A stretch of 64,000 nt of DNA from Anastatus disparis (lineage: Eukaryota > Arthropoda > Insecta > Hymenoptera > Eupelmidae). A program made the position numbers and the translations under genes. Numbering within the stretch: the stretch's first letter is position 1; each line of letters begins with the position of its first letter. The notes beneath the pieces are model-generated. The model was not told the origin of the DNA, did not search any database, and saw only the letters and a program-made list of their open reading frames with translations. Below are positions 48,210-61,235 of this stretch, piece after piece. The DNA lies in contig JAFFSR010000220.1 of NCBI GenBank assembly GCA_017163975.1, forward strand, positions 14,154,001 through 14,218,000, written 5' to 3'.

Positions 48210-51200
48210 TATGCTTCAATTCCAATGTTTCTAGCTTATTGAAAATATATTTGTACAATTGACAATTATTTTTTCCTTTGTCAATAATGTCAAATTTGTC
48301 AATTGTAACCGGCATCTAATATTATGCCAGTAACTGCAGCGCAAGGCCGCTTCAGTTTGATGACACGACTTCATTCAGTGTCCCTATTATAACAACTTTA
48401 CTTTCCTCTCTCTCTCTCTCTCTCTTTAAAATTTTTTCTTCTTCTTCTGCTTCTTTTTAGTATTATCTTCTTTCAGCTTACTTTTTACTCTAGCAGGAAA
48501 AATATTTTCTCCAAGAATGGCCATGCAGTAGCGCGCATATCCTATCAGTTGAATAGTATACGCGCGTGCGTATGCCTTTTTTTTCTTCTTCTTCTTCTTT
48601 TTCTTTTATTATTTTAATACAACTCACGTATAAACTAAATAGAAGGAACGAAAGAAAGCGAGAGAGCAAAGACCAGGCATAAAATATATATATATAAAAA
48701 AAAGGGCGAACGAGGGCGCGTTCACTTATACACGCACTTGTTTACACACATGTACATGTACATTATGTTGTAAATACACAGGGCATTACACACATATATA
48801 TACAACACTAGAGAGAGGAGAATATATATCGCGTGTTAAAACCTTTACGGACGGACAGTGAAGAGAAAACGCGTATTATACGCGCTCAACACGCGGAAAC
48901 TTGCCCGTAATTCGAGGCGTGCTCTTTCTCTCTCTTTTTTTTTAATTCTCTTCTCTCTCTTACTCTTTTTTTTTATTACTTGCTCTAAAACTCTCTTAGA
49001 CGAAGAACTATTATAAAACGAGAGAGAAAGAATTATACATAATATATGACACACACGCGGAGCTCTTCCAAGTCAACGCACCGTAAAGCTGATTATACAT
49101 ATATCTTAGATGTATATATACGCGTCTTGATAATATAGCACGTATGCATGTTTTGGAGACACTTAGATTTTTAATTCTTTTTATTTTTTTGGTTGATTAA
49201 AAAAAAATACGATTGACGACTGGATGATAGCAGAAAAATCAGCTGCTCCGAAATTTAAATTATGGAGCAAGTAGAAAAAAATTCGTTACTTTTTTAACTG
49301 ATTTCTAATGAAACAAAATCTATGTATATAACTTGAGGATAAAAAGAGATTATATGTGAACCCTAGGAGAAGTCGCGGTTATAGAGAAAACGACCGACTG
49401 TCGTCGTCGTGTGCCCCCTTAAATGCGTCGCCACCACAGCAAACGTTGTGGAGTTTCTTCCCTTCTCCAACCTTATAACACTGTGTAAAAACCCCCCTTT
49501 TACTTGTCCCGATCCCTTCTTTTCTATATACTTCTTCTTCTCTTCTTCGTCTTCTTCCCGTTTTGCTTTATATGCCTTTACTCCTCTTCTTCTTCGTCTA
49601 CCTATTCGTCTTCTCTCTTTCTCTTATGCTCGACAACAACACACACACAAATATGCATGTATATATCTGTATATACGTGTTCAGTCTAGGTTACCACAGG
49701 ACTCTCTTCTCTTTCTTACTTTTTTTTTATTCTTCCTCTCAAACCGAGAGGTTCGATGACGCCGGACTGGAGAAAAAGACACGCACGCTTGCGCTCTTTT
49801 GACTCACACTACATAAAGGAGAAGAGAATATATGAAAAAAAAAAAACAACACAACACAACACTAAAACTTTGCGCTACCGATAACACACATATATATACA
49901 TATATATGTAATATTCGAAGGAGGACAAACGAAGCTTAATAAAAGGAGCAAAGTTTTCAACCCGGTTCGCGTTCGTCCTAGTTTCTTTTCTCTCTCTTTC
50001 TATATTATTTTTTTTTATCTTTCTCTTCTACTCGGCAACACACGTATATACACACGAGGCAAAAGTTTAAAGGAGCTGACTACGTATATATATGCAACGT
50101 TTTGTTGTAATGTTAATATCAACTGTACGAGCTTCCTTTATTAAAATACGTGCGATATGCATGTACGGGAAATAATGTGTAGGTATATTAAAATTAAAAT
50201 ACACCACGCAAACGGTGTGTCTGCTGCTCTTTCTCTCGTGGTACGCCCGTCGTGTGCTGGCGAGAGAGACACACCAAGCGTATGTGTGTATTATATATAC
50301 ATATATAAATTACACCAGCCACTTATTTCTCTTCTCTCTTTCTTTTATTTTTTTTTTTATCTTTTTCCCTTTTTTTGTTCTTTCTTCCTTCTTTTTTAGC
50401 CCTTCTTTTCTTGCTTGCGTGCTGTACTTATAACTATAAAGCTTTCTCGCTCGCTCACTTTTGTCTCTCACGGCAGCACTGGAGTATAAGCGTAATGATG
50501 AGAATTTTTTTATTCACATCGCTTTTTACCAATGTGACTTCAATAATTTCAATTCCGCGTGTATATTAAACACGTTATTTATTATAACCATAAATCAATT
50601 GATCAATTCAATATACACACTTCACTGTTATTTTTTTCTTTTTCGAAGAGGTTATAAACTCGTGATGGTTTTTTTCAAAAAAAAGAATTCGCATTCGAAA
50701 ATCGAATTAAAAAAACGAAACACGAGGTTTAATTTAAATTTAAAAAAAAAAGTTCGTAAACGTAGAAACAGCTTTAAACAAGCGCTTCTCTCTTCACGCA
50801 GCACTCTGTTTTTCTCTTTCGCACGGTATATTACAATATAATATATACCCAATAAAAAGCAAAAGAGTTAGGTATACACACACTACAAGTTCTACATCTC
50901 TTCGTCTCCCTTACACTAGCGCGTTTGTAACCTGAACGACGCGAGACGGAGAATATATCGTTTTCGAAGTGAAATAAACAGAGACGGAAATATACGTCTC
51001 TTCGTCTCTCTTATGCTCTGGGGTTTGTAACGTGAAAGACAGGAGAAAGAGAATATATCTTTTTTGGAGTGAAGTAGAGAAGGATGGGGACATGAGATTG
51101 ATATAAAGATGGCAGCACTCACCAGTACAGCTTGTAAAACCTTTTCATTCGAACAACGACCCGTTTGCACCTATATAACTATAGCAAGTATATAGAAACT

Positions 51201-52724
51201 ATATAAGTATATTATATGTACAGTAATTGTTGGTATGTATTATTGAGATACTTTTATACGTATACCCGTATCATATGTATGTGTGTATAGGAAATAAACA
51301 TTGCGCTGACTACGTTGCGTCCAAGAAGAAAGATCGATCGATTTCTTTCTACTCTCTACTACGTATATATATAAAACTACTTGTAGACTATTCTCCATGT
51401 AACGTAATAGTTGCCCTTTTTTTCTAGGCGCTCGTCAGATTATCATCTTCAAAGAGACAATGCATTTCACCTATAACATATTATAGTCAACCCTTTTACT
51501 TTTTGCTCTTTTTTTTAATATACACGTTTAGGGTATTTAAACTTTTTTTTATACTTTCATATTGTAAAGCTTTTTTCTTTTTTAAAAATCGTTAAAAAAT
51601 TTTTTTAACAAAGTTGATGTTAATTGAGGATGTAACAATAAAATGATTTTTAAACGTTATGAATTGATTTTTATAAAATATTTAAAAATTGATTGTATAG
51701 AAAAATAAATTTAATATCAATATTAATCTAAATGATTCATCCAATGTATTATTTTCTTTGTTTGTCCTTTTTAATCATGAACAAAAATAAAAATCAATGT
51801 CCTTTGTTTAAGATAAGAATACTTATTATTATTTTATAAAACACAACTTAAAATTTAAATTCATAAATAATGTAAAATTAACTGCTAAACAATGTAATTC
51901 GTATTTATCATTCACATCACAAATTGTTAAAATAAATTCTTTAAATTTTCATTTAAAAATAACATTTACGTAAATGAACCTTCATTGTACAAATCAAAGC
52001 TTTAAAAAATATAAAAGATTCGTAATAAAATAAATACAAAGTTTTAAAAAAAAGGAACGATAACGATAACAATCTTTCCATAAAATAGTAAATAAGATTT
52101 TAATGCGTAAATTCGAATCGGAGATGTTAATCCCGCTTTTGAAATTAATGCGCAGAATCCTGCGCACGCGCAGCATATGTTCTTTATATTTTCTCTCCTG
52201 CTGAGCATCAAAACATATAGTGGACGGCATTGTCGATTGGTATACAGAACAAGCACATTAAAACATTTGTGTATATACACACGTTTGTTGTATAACAGTG
52301 TGGCATCTTTCATTGCTATTGCTAGACTTTTAAAGTGTACGCTGTATAGTTTAGAGCAGCAAAGTAAAAGCCATTTCTCAAGTAATTAAATGTCGATACA
52401 ATAATTTGTATATTTATTCGTAGTGTATATGCGCAGAAAAAGAGAGCAACGCTATATACACTGTTTCTAGTGTGTTTTTTTTTGTTAGTACCAAATGTAT
52501 TAGCAAACAAAGTAGAAGAGTCTGTCAACTAATGCAATAAAATTTTAGTGTACACTTCGGAAAGTAATAAATTTCAAGTTTTTTTTGGGTAATGTGACGT
52601 TAGCAAATCATTTGAAGCTAAAAAGGAAAATTTTCGTTAGAATTGACAAAAGAAAAGATTAAACTAATCTTTTATCTAAGCATAACTAAACGGCAACGCA
52701 GCATTTGTGACCTGACACACAACC
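48210..52724. other. Divergent intergenic region between Dyrk2 and LC3
   Basis: Holds the Dyrk2 5' region and the LC3 promoter. CT/GA microsatellites occur at about 47756-47780 (just inside) and 48405-48425, and CTT/CTTCTT runs near 48580 and 49520. TATATA/CATA dinucleotide stretches are frequent. A 100-bp tandem duplication lies at 50897-51090. No coding exon recognised. Confidence 0.5.
50897..51090. repeat. Two-copy tandem duplication, 100-bp period
   Basis: Units start at 50897 and 50997 with TCTCTTCGTCTC. Both continue with (G/C)TTTGTAAC(C/G)TGAA and AGAATATATC and a matching GAAGTGAA / GGAGTGAAG end. The copies have diverged by scattered substitutions, so the duplication is not recent. 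Confidence 0.8.
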
Positions 52725-53362
<638 letters not shown>

Positions 53363-53980
53363 TGATTCTTTAATTTCAAAGAAAGTAATGAACAATATAT
53401 GTTCATTTCTAGATATGATATCATTTTAATTGGATCAAGAATATGAAGCAATTAATTTGCTTTTATTGTTCATGAAAAAAAAGAAAAAATAACTGCAAAA
53501 GTTTGACCAAGACGAGTTGATCACGAAAGAGACAGTTGTACCTATATCAAAATAATCATATATTCTCCTTTTATTAGTAGACGAGATGTACCATTTTAAA
53601 TAGTTTATATCTTTAAAAGCCATTCTCGCTATGAGCTCTTCGTTTCATGTGTCTCTTCCATTTTATGTATCTTGCTCTAATTCAATGATTTTGTACCTAT
53701 AAATATTTGAAATGCTTAAACAACGAGGCACATGCAAACGCCGCACTCATGATGAAGTTCACCCTTTATTAAAAAAAATTAATACAAAAAAATAAGATAC
53801 CCCCTTGTGCCTTTGTTGGGTATTGCTCTCTCCTTTGCAACATACCGTATATATATGTGTATTAATTCAAACATGAAATAATGATAGATCTATTGCGATG
53901 AATGATATAGATAAAGGATTGGCTGTGTTCGTTATTCTAAATAATAACGTGAATGTAATACTGATATTATTTACAGGATA

Positions 53981-53986
53981 AATAAA
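53981..53986 (+). terminator. Poly(A) signal of LC3
   Basis: AATAAA about 620 nt past the LC3 stop codon, followed by a T-rich stretch. It is the clearest hexamer downstream. Confidence 0.55.
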
Positions 53987-54359
53987 AATACATGTCTTTT
54001 ATAATTCTGTTTCATATTCTTTTATTTTTAAGTACTTATTCCAACAATTAACTATTGATTCCATTTGTAAATTATAGCCTGATATTTTAAAACGTTAGTA
54101 TAATTAATTTTACGTAAGCTATTCATAAATACATATGAAAAATTTTTGTCTACTCATTGCAGTATTTAATATTAACTCCTACTTCTATTCAATATTTTTA
54201 TATTGTTTTGTTTTTAAATCAATGCAACTTCCAAAGCATAAAATTAATATTTTTAAATTAGTAATTATATTTTATGGAAAACTGTAACAATCGTTAAAAA
54301 ATTTTAAAACTTTTTTAATGCCGCATATAAATTTTTCTTTTTAATATCTAACATCATAA

Positions 54360-54870
54360 CCCGAGTAGAAATGCAATTACGGCGTACATCCGTCCCGGAT
54401 CCGGAGCCTGAAGATTATTGTCCGATCCGGATCCGGTTATTCCCCCCAATGTCACCAGGGGAGGTTCCGGTCCGGGTACTAGTATCCTTATTTCAGGAAA
54501 AACTTATCGATACCGGAGTGGTACCGTAATATTTCGCCATTTATATTTATAACCTAATTTGTGAAATTTTTATAAAACACTTATTAACATATTTTTATCG
54601 TTTAAATGAACAATTGCTTTATTTATTTTGAATAAAATACTTAAATTATTACTTTGGAAACAAAATATGAGCTAATTATATGTTTTATAAAAATAAAAAA
54701 AAAAGTCGTTTACAGGCGCTACACAGGCACTTATCAGTTGAACCTGAAATAAGGATTTTAGTGGCCGGCACGGATCTTTCCCTGGTGACAGACCCTTATT
54801 TAAATCTTAAGTTTAGCCGGATAAGGTACTGATTACAAGTACGGTTGGCCTTTATACGTTTCTACTCGGG
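54360..54870. mobile_element. Foldback (MITE-like) element with CCCGAGTAGAAA termini
   Basis: The left end CCCGAGTAGAAA (54360-54371) and right end TTTCTACTCGGG (54859-54870) are exact reverse complements. Further in, TGTCACCAGGG and ATCCTTATTTCAGG recur in inverted order on both arms, so the inverted repeats run about 150 bp each with insertions and substitutions. The core is A+T-rich with no coding frame. No clear target-site duplication beyond a doubtful AA. The terminal arms are much GC-richer than their surroundings. Confidence 0.75.
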
Positions 54871-54924
54871 AAGTGTACAATCCATACATAAAACAATAAT
54901 ATTAAAGAAACGCGTTACAGTAGT

Positions 54925-55560
54925 GCGCGCGCGCAATCAAACGAAGAGCGTGGATTGCACACGTGCGTCACCAGTGGGGGTTGATCACGTGTTTTCCATT
55001 TGGCATTATAGATAATGACACATGTCAAAAAGCAGAAAGAAAAAGAAAACCAGTGGGAGAGAGAGAGAGAGACGAGAAGAGAAGAAAAAAAGTATACCCG
55101 ATCGGAAAGATATCGTGGCTAGCCAAGATGGCATACAAGGCCCTCTATAGGCCGCCAGGCGTGGCCCACGCTGATTTTGTAACGGGGGTAACACACGGCG
55201 CAAGCAGGGCCCAGCCTTTTTACGATGATATGCGCATGCGTCAACACAAACTATACATTGCTTTTTTCCTTACCAAAATTTAACTTTGTATAGTTTATGC
55301 TATATATAGATATAGATTTACTGCAGAGAAGACGTTGCCTTCCAAGGGCCTCGCTAGCACCCCGTTACACAGCGCCATCCTTCACTACAGTTTGCCTAGA
55401 GAGGGCCCTGTTAGGCTTTCTTGGCAACTAGTTGGGGCCAAGCCGGCGCCCTGTTATCATTTCCGATCGGGTAGTAGGTGGCGGATAGAAGCGACAAAGG
55501 TAAAATCTGGTGTGTGCGGGTTGTATAAATGGTAAAAGGTTATGAACTCTCGGGGCCATA
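54925..55560. promoter_or_regulatory. GC-rich block, candidate promoter or noncoding first exon
   Basis: About 600 bp of GC-rich, CpG-containing sequence in A+T-rich DNA between LC3 and Hr78. It includes AAGATGGC at 55126, like a YY1/Pho core. A donor-like AAAG|GTAAAA lies at about 55500. Frames here are short on both strands. It may be a distal first exon of Hr78 or another transcript. Confidence 0.35.
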
Positions 55561-58500
55561 GCTGTCAATGTCGAAGGACGGATATTAACGAAATCGCTAA
55601 CTATACCATTGTTTCATTGATATTTGCAACGGAAGACTTTAATATATACAAGGTAAGAAAAGAAATATTATCAAATGAATATTTTATATGGTTAAAAATA
55701 AGAGAGAGCTTGAGTTTGTTCGTTTTTATATTGTTTAAATATTGAATATTCTTATCTACGCTTTGCAACATCAAAGATTAAGGTTCTGCAAAAATGCATA
55801 CAGTGCATTTTATGCTTTTTAGATAAAACTTTATCATTTTAGTTTGGAAAAAAAATTGTAAACGATAGTTTAAAGTTTTAGGTTAGATAAACTATAAATG
55901 CGAAAAAATTTAATTTAACCCATGTATAACGGGTGCTCAATCATGTCAGTTATTCAATGTATCTTTTGTTTTTCAATGAAGTAATTCTTTGAAACAAAAT
56001 ATAGATTAATGCATAACTATAGTTATTCAAATTGTTATGAATTCATTTATCAAATAATGTAATTATTATTTTTATCTTTAAATTTCAAACACTACTTTTC
56101 AGTATTGTTTATTTATTTGTTTTTAGTAACAAAGATTACTTCTATTTTTTTTTTTTTAAGTATTACAAATTTAAATTTGCTAAAAAAGATTTTAGTTTCG
56201 AAAACCCGAAATTTTTTACGTATTTACCGGCATTTTCAAAAAAATAAAAATCGAGTTTTTATTTTGATAAAAATTTACATATCCTGTTCAATTTTACTTT
56301 AAATAAAAATTTAATTTAATCACAGACTCATAAATTTGTATAATATAAATTTTATTTTACCGTTTTATCATGTATAATTTACGAGTTATAAAATTTTTAA
56401 AATTGTTTACATCGTCTCGAAAAATTTAAACAATTAAAAAATAATATTTAACAAATAAAAATTCTGTAAATAACGTGTAAATAGTTAAAAAATTATTATT
56501 GAAAATTAATTTTATTTTAAAAATGAATATTTTCAAAGTTGTAGAATTCTTCATTTATTTTATAAATTTATAAAATTAAATTCTACAACTTCATTTCATC
56601 TAATCTAGTAAGTTCATTAATAAAGTTTATCAGGACCATATAAGTAAGAAAAAAATAAGTATTTTAAACCCTTAAAATACAGAGAGAAAATGCTCCAAGA
56701 CATAAATAGACAGGCGTACATATTCTTCAATATACATTCGATCGTGTATAGCAGCAAGAGAGAAATAGAATTTTATCTTGAAAAGGCGGTTAAGCAAGTT
56801 CAGTTCTGGATAGAAGCTCCCGTTGTTAATACACCTTATAGGAATTGCCTCTCAAACTTGCTTGTGTATGTATATGTATGTGCACGCTATAAGGTGCACG
56901 CCCCGATTAGCTAGTGTGTCGTCGTCGTTTCATTTTTTTTTCTTTTTTTTTCTCTTTTCCTCTCCCCACGTTCACCTTTTACTTCTTACTTTGACTCTTT
57001 TACCTCCTCCAACTCTCTGTGTATGTATATATGTATGGTTGAGGAGGGCGCGCGAGTGTAGGCACCTTTACTCTATACTATGCTGCTCCGCTTTGCTGCT
57101 TTATATATACACCTAGCCGTATGCTTCTGTGTCGTTGTCGTCTCTCGCGAGTGCGCGCGCCGCAAAGTATTACCTGGTGCGACGCGCCTTTTATATACAT
57201 ATTCACGGTATTTATTAAAAATATTTTTTTTTTTTAAATCATTCAAACTTTCTTTATTATTTTACCATTTATCAGAAATATCTTAAGCTTTAAATTAGTA
57301 AGAATAACGCAATGTTAAGTTTGATACTGTTGGTGTTTTATTCAATGAAATAATTCAAGTGCTTCTTTGGTGCTTTCGATAGCTTCGTATAGGTGATATT
57401 ATATACATACATATATATATATACATATTTACCTGTTTCTGTGTATACACACATATATATATACATGTGCCTAAGCGACAAGCGGCAGCAAGTGGCCTTA
57501 ATGCACCTGCTTTACACGTAGATATGACTGCGATCGCCTAGTGCTCTTTCTCTTTTGCTTTTATGCACACGAATTCACCTCGTTTATTATATAGGTATAT
57601 TCTGATTTATTTTCATTTTTTTTAAAAAAAAAAGCTAATTTTTTCTGCTTGGCTTTGAGTGCACAAACACTGCCGTTTTTCTGCTAAATTAAACTATGTT
57701 TATAAAGTTTAATAACGGTTGTTTTCTAGCAATGCTTTGAGTATACGTGTTTTAATAACATTCAATCAAAATGTAAATAAAAGATGCAATCTCTTTTTTT
57801 TTTAATTTTAATCATTTTTTAGTTATTGTTTATATTTACATTCATCTCGTATCATCATAATAAATCATTCTCGTATCTCAGAGTAAAAAAGATTCTGCAA
57901 ATCATAAAATTTTTTTTCTCCTGGCATTTTGCATTTAAAAATGAAAATATAAATCTCGCATACCTTTTACCGTAAGGAAAAACGTCCTCGTGGTCGACCT
58001 GCGCGGCGCTCTCTCATAAGAGAGCAGGTTAAAAAAAAATCGGAGCGTGCCGGAGTATAGCGCGACGCCCCAACACATACATACAATATATACAGAGCAG
58101 CAGGTGCACCATTTCTCTCTCATATATATATTTTTCTTATTTTTTCATCTCTTATACAGCATAGACATCACAACTCTTAGGATAGAATTTTCAGGTATAA
58201 GGTATTTTCAAAGGACGAAATCTCATAATTTTGAAAACTTAAATATCTTCTGGAATATTTTTGAAAAATTTATTTGTGCTCGAGTAGATTTTGAAAAGTT
58301 TTAAAAATCAAAGAAAAATATATTTTTTATGTAAAATTACACGTATAATTTACGCGTTTTGTAATTTAAAAACGAGAACTTTAAAAATCAAGCAATAAAA
58401 ATCCATTAGATACGCGAGTCCTTTTAAATTTGCTAATAATAATAACAATCCTGCATATAGTTGTATTTCATATACTCATAAATCATAAGCAACACGACGG

Positions 58501-61235
58501 TAAGGTTACAAAATAAAACTAAAACGAAAAAAAAGAGAGAGAGAAAACGAAAAAAGGTACCTCTCGTAGTCCACGGTTATTAACCACCTAAGGAAGGTTT
58601 TTAAATTCCTTAAACGAGTATCCGTATACCTATATACTCGCGTATCTTTTATGCATGCATAAGCTTTAAGCCTCTGGAAAAGCTAGTTGAGCACGACACG
58701 GACAAGATAAAGATACTGTCCAGATGTATAAATCAGTAAATCTTAGAAAAGAAAATCACGTTTTAAGTTTTATTGAAAATAAAATGTTAAATCAAAGCGA
58801 GATGCAAGTAATTCTCGCACTCGTATAAATCAAAACTATAAATATAGAAAATAATACAATTATATATATTAAAGAGAAAGAGAGAAGCTTTAAAATTCCA
58901 AAAGGTCAGAGCCTATGTAAAGGCATATACCTTTTCTCTCTCTCTCTGCTTCCTTTCGTTATACATAAGGAGAAGGAAAGATAAAAAGAGAGAAAGAGAA
59001 AGAGTAAAGAATGCACCTTGGGTGGAGTAGGAGAATATATACAAGTAGCCAGGGCAAGACCCCATCGTATATATACAGAACGCTTCCGTTCCTACTACTC
59101 TTCCGCTCCTTTACCTCGCTTATATGCTCGCTGCTTCGCTCTCTCTGGCTACCTGCCACTCTATGTATATATATGTGGCTTTCTTTTTAACTATGCTGTA
59201 CGGCTTATATACACTTCTCTCTGCAGATTGCATTTACTCTTTGCCTTATTCTTATTCTTCTTCTTCTACTGTTGCTGCTGCTGCTTCTTCTACAACTACT
59301 CCCGGTATTATACATATAAAATCAAATGCGTATGCTACTGGAGTACAAGGAAAGTTAAGAGACTGACCTCAACTTAGCGGATGCAGATGTTTAAATTAAT
59401 TAAATCATTTTTACTAGTTTATAAAAGAAAGATTTTTTAAAATTAAAATTATTTTTAAAATCGTAAAAATTTGAATTTTTATATAAAAATAAAGTTTACG
59501 AATTAACAGTAACAGAATGAAATATTTAAATACCTTAATAATGTTATCTTATAATTGGATGTCTTAACACGGATTACATTATTCAGGGAACTAAATGTAC
59601 ACAGAATATATGCTAATATATTTAATGAAATTTCGCTTGTTTACGGCTTAATTTTCTTATTCTTTCATTTAAATTATTATGCTCGGAATAAAGAATGACA
59701 ATTTTAATTTTTTTATTAAAAAATTTATACGTATAGTCAGGCGTATCATACAGCTCGTTCGTGCTGTCGGAATTTTCATTAAAAAATTTTTCATCCCGAC
59801 AGGAGGTTGTATGTATATATATTGGAAAATGTGCATCTTAACTGTGATAACACAAGATTTATTACATGCAATTTTTAACGTAATCAAAATTTCAAAATTA
59901 AATTAATTTTTTTTCCAGACAAACGAACTTTTCTTCTTTTAAATATTAGAAGACGTAAATTTTATAATATCGACTTTATGTAAAATATTTATCCTGTATA
60001 ATGTTTTATATAGAAAAACAGGTCGGCTGTTTTGAAATATAAAAAAATTCTCAACGAATATTTACAAAAAAATTTTTAATTTTAACTTTGAATGTTTTGG
60101 GTTCTTTATTTATCAAAAATACGATATACGAGTATTGTAAAAATTGTTATGATTATTTTATATTTATAGAAACTCTTTAATTAATCTGATGAATTCAAAT
60201 CTGATAAATTTAAAAAAAATCTCAAAACAATAATGAATACAATGTTTAACGAGTTAAATTTTATCATTAAAAGCAAATTTAGAAAGATCAAGCGATAAAA
60301 GATCCGTAAGTGTACAGAGGTACAAAAGAAAGAATAAAAAAATTAATCAAGTCAGCAAACATTCTGCACGTATCCGCAAAATCCTATATATCGTCATTCA
60401 TGGTGTGAACTCGAAAAAAAGTGCATCGTTCAAAGTATACAAGATCCCCCCTGAGTAGCGAGACACTTTAGAGAGTTCACGTATACATAGACACATGCAA
60501 ACAGTAGAAAATCCGTGAAAAAGTATATAGGAGAGAAAGAGGAGGAAGAGTACGAGGACACGAAATGCACTGCTCCGTTGACTGCCTCCAATCTATATAG
60601 TCAAAAGCGCACACATAATAACATTATAAAACATAAAAGTATATCTATATAAATATACATATACATACTACTTCCTTTTTACCATAAACACAATAGCTGT
60701 TAAATCACGATAAAAAAATATACGTGTATAAGCTTTTTTTTAATACACCTGTGTGCTCGCTGCTTAAAAAGAAATCTCTGTCTCACTCTCTATCTTTCTC
60801 TAAATTAGTTGTGGTGTTGGTTCTTATACATATATATTGAGGTTAGAGGCAAGCAGGCGCAGCAGAAGCGCAGGTAAAGTTCGACGAACGGAGCTGTTAG
60901 GTTTATACGTCAGCTATATAATAAAACGTGTCAGAGTTATACCTATACCACAGGTGTTCGCAGGTGATACACATATCATTCGCACATACTTTGCTCGATT
61001 ATAAATCTATTTTCTGTTTTTTTATTTTTCTTTCTTCCGCGATGTACAAAGTGTTTTTATTTTTAGCGAGAAATCTTGTTGAATACTCAAAAGCTATTTG
61101 TCTTATATATTGTTCGGTGTCTTTATATTTTTAGAAAAGAGGAAGAGAGAGAGAAAGCGGAGGAACGATTTTAAGAGAACACGGAATATATTAGTGATAT
61201 AGGCGAGAAAAGAAAAATAAAAAGAAGAAAAAAAA
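55561..61235. other. Upstream region of Hr78
   Basis: No conserved exon seen. Alternates A+T-rich DNA with GC-richer patches at about 56890-57180, 57480-57560, 57980-58060, 58960-59380 and 60840-60960, several next to TATATA/CATA microsatellites. Any may be promoters or noncoding exons of Hr78. A possible exon at 59232-59353 (acceptor CTGCAG, Ser/Ala/Thr-rich frame) is described in the findings. Confidence 0.45.
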
